This document shows, one piece after another, positions 20,572 through 20,972 of a stretch of 20,972 nt of DNA. A program made the position numbers and the translations under genes. The stretch's first letter is position 1. Every line of letters begins with the position of its first letter. The DNA is from CALCTE01 sp045627885. Lineage in GTDB: Bacteria > Bacillota > Clostridia > Oscillospirales > CAG-272. Under the pieces are notes generated by a model. That model made no database searches. It was not told the DNA's origin and was given only the letters and a program-made list of their open reading frames with translations. The stretch covers positions 1-20,972 of the forward strand of contig JAZQOM010000008.1 of assembly GCA_045627885.1 (NCBI GenBank). The letters are read 5' to 3'.

Positions 20572-20972
20572 TTATATGATGTGTTCGAGCAGTTCGGAAA
20601 GAGAAGAGACGACTTCCCTGCCCGTAGCCCGAAGAGCTTTTTCGCTTTGGTGTCCGCAGGAGACTAAAATACAATCACAGCCGATATAATCGGCGGTGTC
20701 GCAATCGTGGACCATATCGCCGATGAAGACGCATTTTTCTTTCGGAAGCGATTTCTTTTCGAAATAATACGCCGTTCTTTCGATCTTGCTGCCGACGTGG
20801 CAATCCGTCGCGCCCAGAACTTTTTTGAAATATTTATCTATTCCGTAGCGGGCGAGGAACGGCTCGATAAGACGGTTTTCGCTTGAAGAAAAGATATATT
20901 GCTTACAGCCGAGCTCGGACAGTTTTTTTAAGATATCCGGCGCTTCGGGAGAAAGAGGGTCGGCGGGCAGAT
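20572..20972 (-). CDS. HAD-family phosphatase, C-terminal part (partial)
   Basis: About 133 codons on the minus strand run off the right edge and stop at 20572-20574. Visible HAD motifs are IFSSSE (motif II Ser), a likely motif III Lys in VGSKIERTAYYF, and motif IV FIGDMVHDCDTADYIG with the metal-binding Asp pair. The order and spacing fit the phosphoglycolate-phosphatase-like (subfamily IA) group. The nucleophile Asp motif lies outside the window. The substrate is unknown. Confidence 0.85.
   Translation of the reverse strand, partial: LPADPLSPEAPDILKKLSELGCKQYIFSSSENRLIEPFLARYGIDKYFKKVLGATDCHVGSKIERTAYYFEKKSLPKEKCVFIGDMVHDCDTADYIGCDCILVSCGHQSEKALRATGREVVSSLSELLEHII

Noticed and set aside
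1..20972. CRISPR array, rRNA genes or insertion-sequence transposases
   Set aside because: No regularly spaced direct repeats, rRNA-like sequence or DDE transposase signatures were seen in either strand.

Overview
The window looks like chromosomal DNA of a low-to-mid GC Firmicute of the gut Clostridia type (Oscillospirales-like). This is inferred from Gram-positive housekeeping operons with AAGGAGG-type ribosome binding sites, a TnpV-type transposon protein, a sortase-like C-terminal tail and a Ser46-containing HPr. Almost all housekeeping genes are on the minus strand.

Positions 1-1972 are accessory DNA. They hold the tail of a wall-anchored protein, a small membrane-anchored lipocalin-like protein, and a three-gene minus-strand cluster: a 58-aa protein, TnpV, and a Cys-rich secreted protein whose signal peptide is out of frame with its body.

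Positions 2234-5756 are a compact integrated element of about 3.5 kb in the 3' end of a tRNA-Lys(TTT) gene. It is bounded by a perfect 46-bp direct repeat and has a 20-bp direct repeat inside each end. Its four genes are an XRE repressor, a Rep protein, an excisionase-like HTH protein and a tyrosine integrase. Rep has the layout of CRESS-DNA (circovirus/geminivirus-like) Reps: an HUH endonuclease followed by an SF3 helicase. Just upstream of rep is an 11-bp perfect stem whose loop ends in TAGTATTAC, the nonanucleotide form of CRESS virus rolling-circle origins. A second hairpin carrying four GCGGT/ACCGC units abuts it. Between xis and int lies about 195 bp of noncoding sequence that folds into one closed multibranch structure. 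No capsid gene is visible, so the element looks like an integrating plasmid rather than a virus. This is the most interesting part of the window.

Positions 5972-12158 on the minus strand hold tsf and rpsB (with a structured leader), ptsH with its own promoter, two tandem DUF4330-like proteins and a polytopic O-antigen-ligase-like membrane protein, then trmD and rimM. These last five genes are the downstream part of the operon ylxM-ffh-rpsP-khpA-rimM-trmD (upstream end at 14470), which serves signal recognition, the 30S ribosome and tRNA modification.

Positions 14563-18910 on the minus strand hold the conserved block rpmH-rnpA-yidD-yidC-khpB(jag)-mnmE, read from a consensus promoter at 19032-19060. 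dnaA is not next to rpmH; instead a DUF1846 gene and the 3' part of a HAD phosphatase gene (running off the window) lie upstream.
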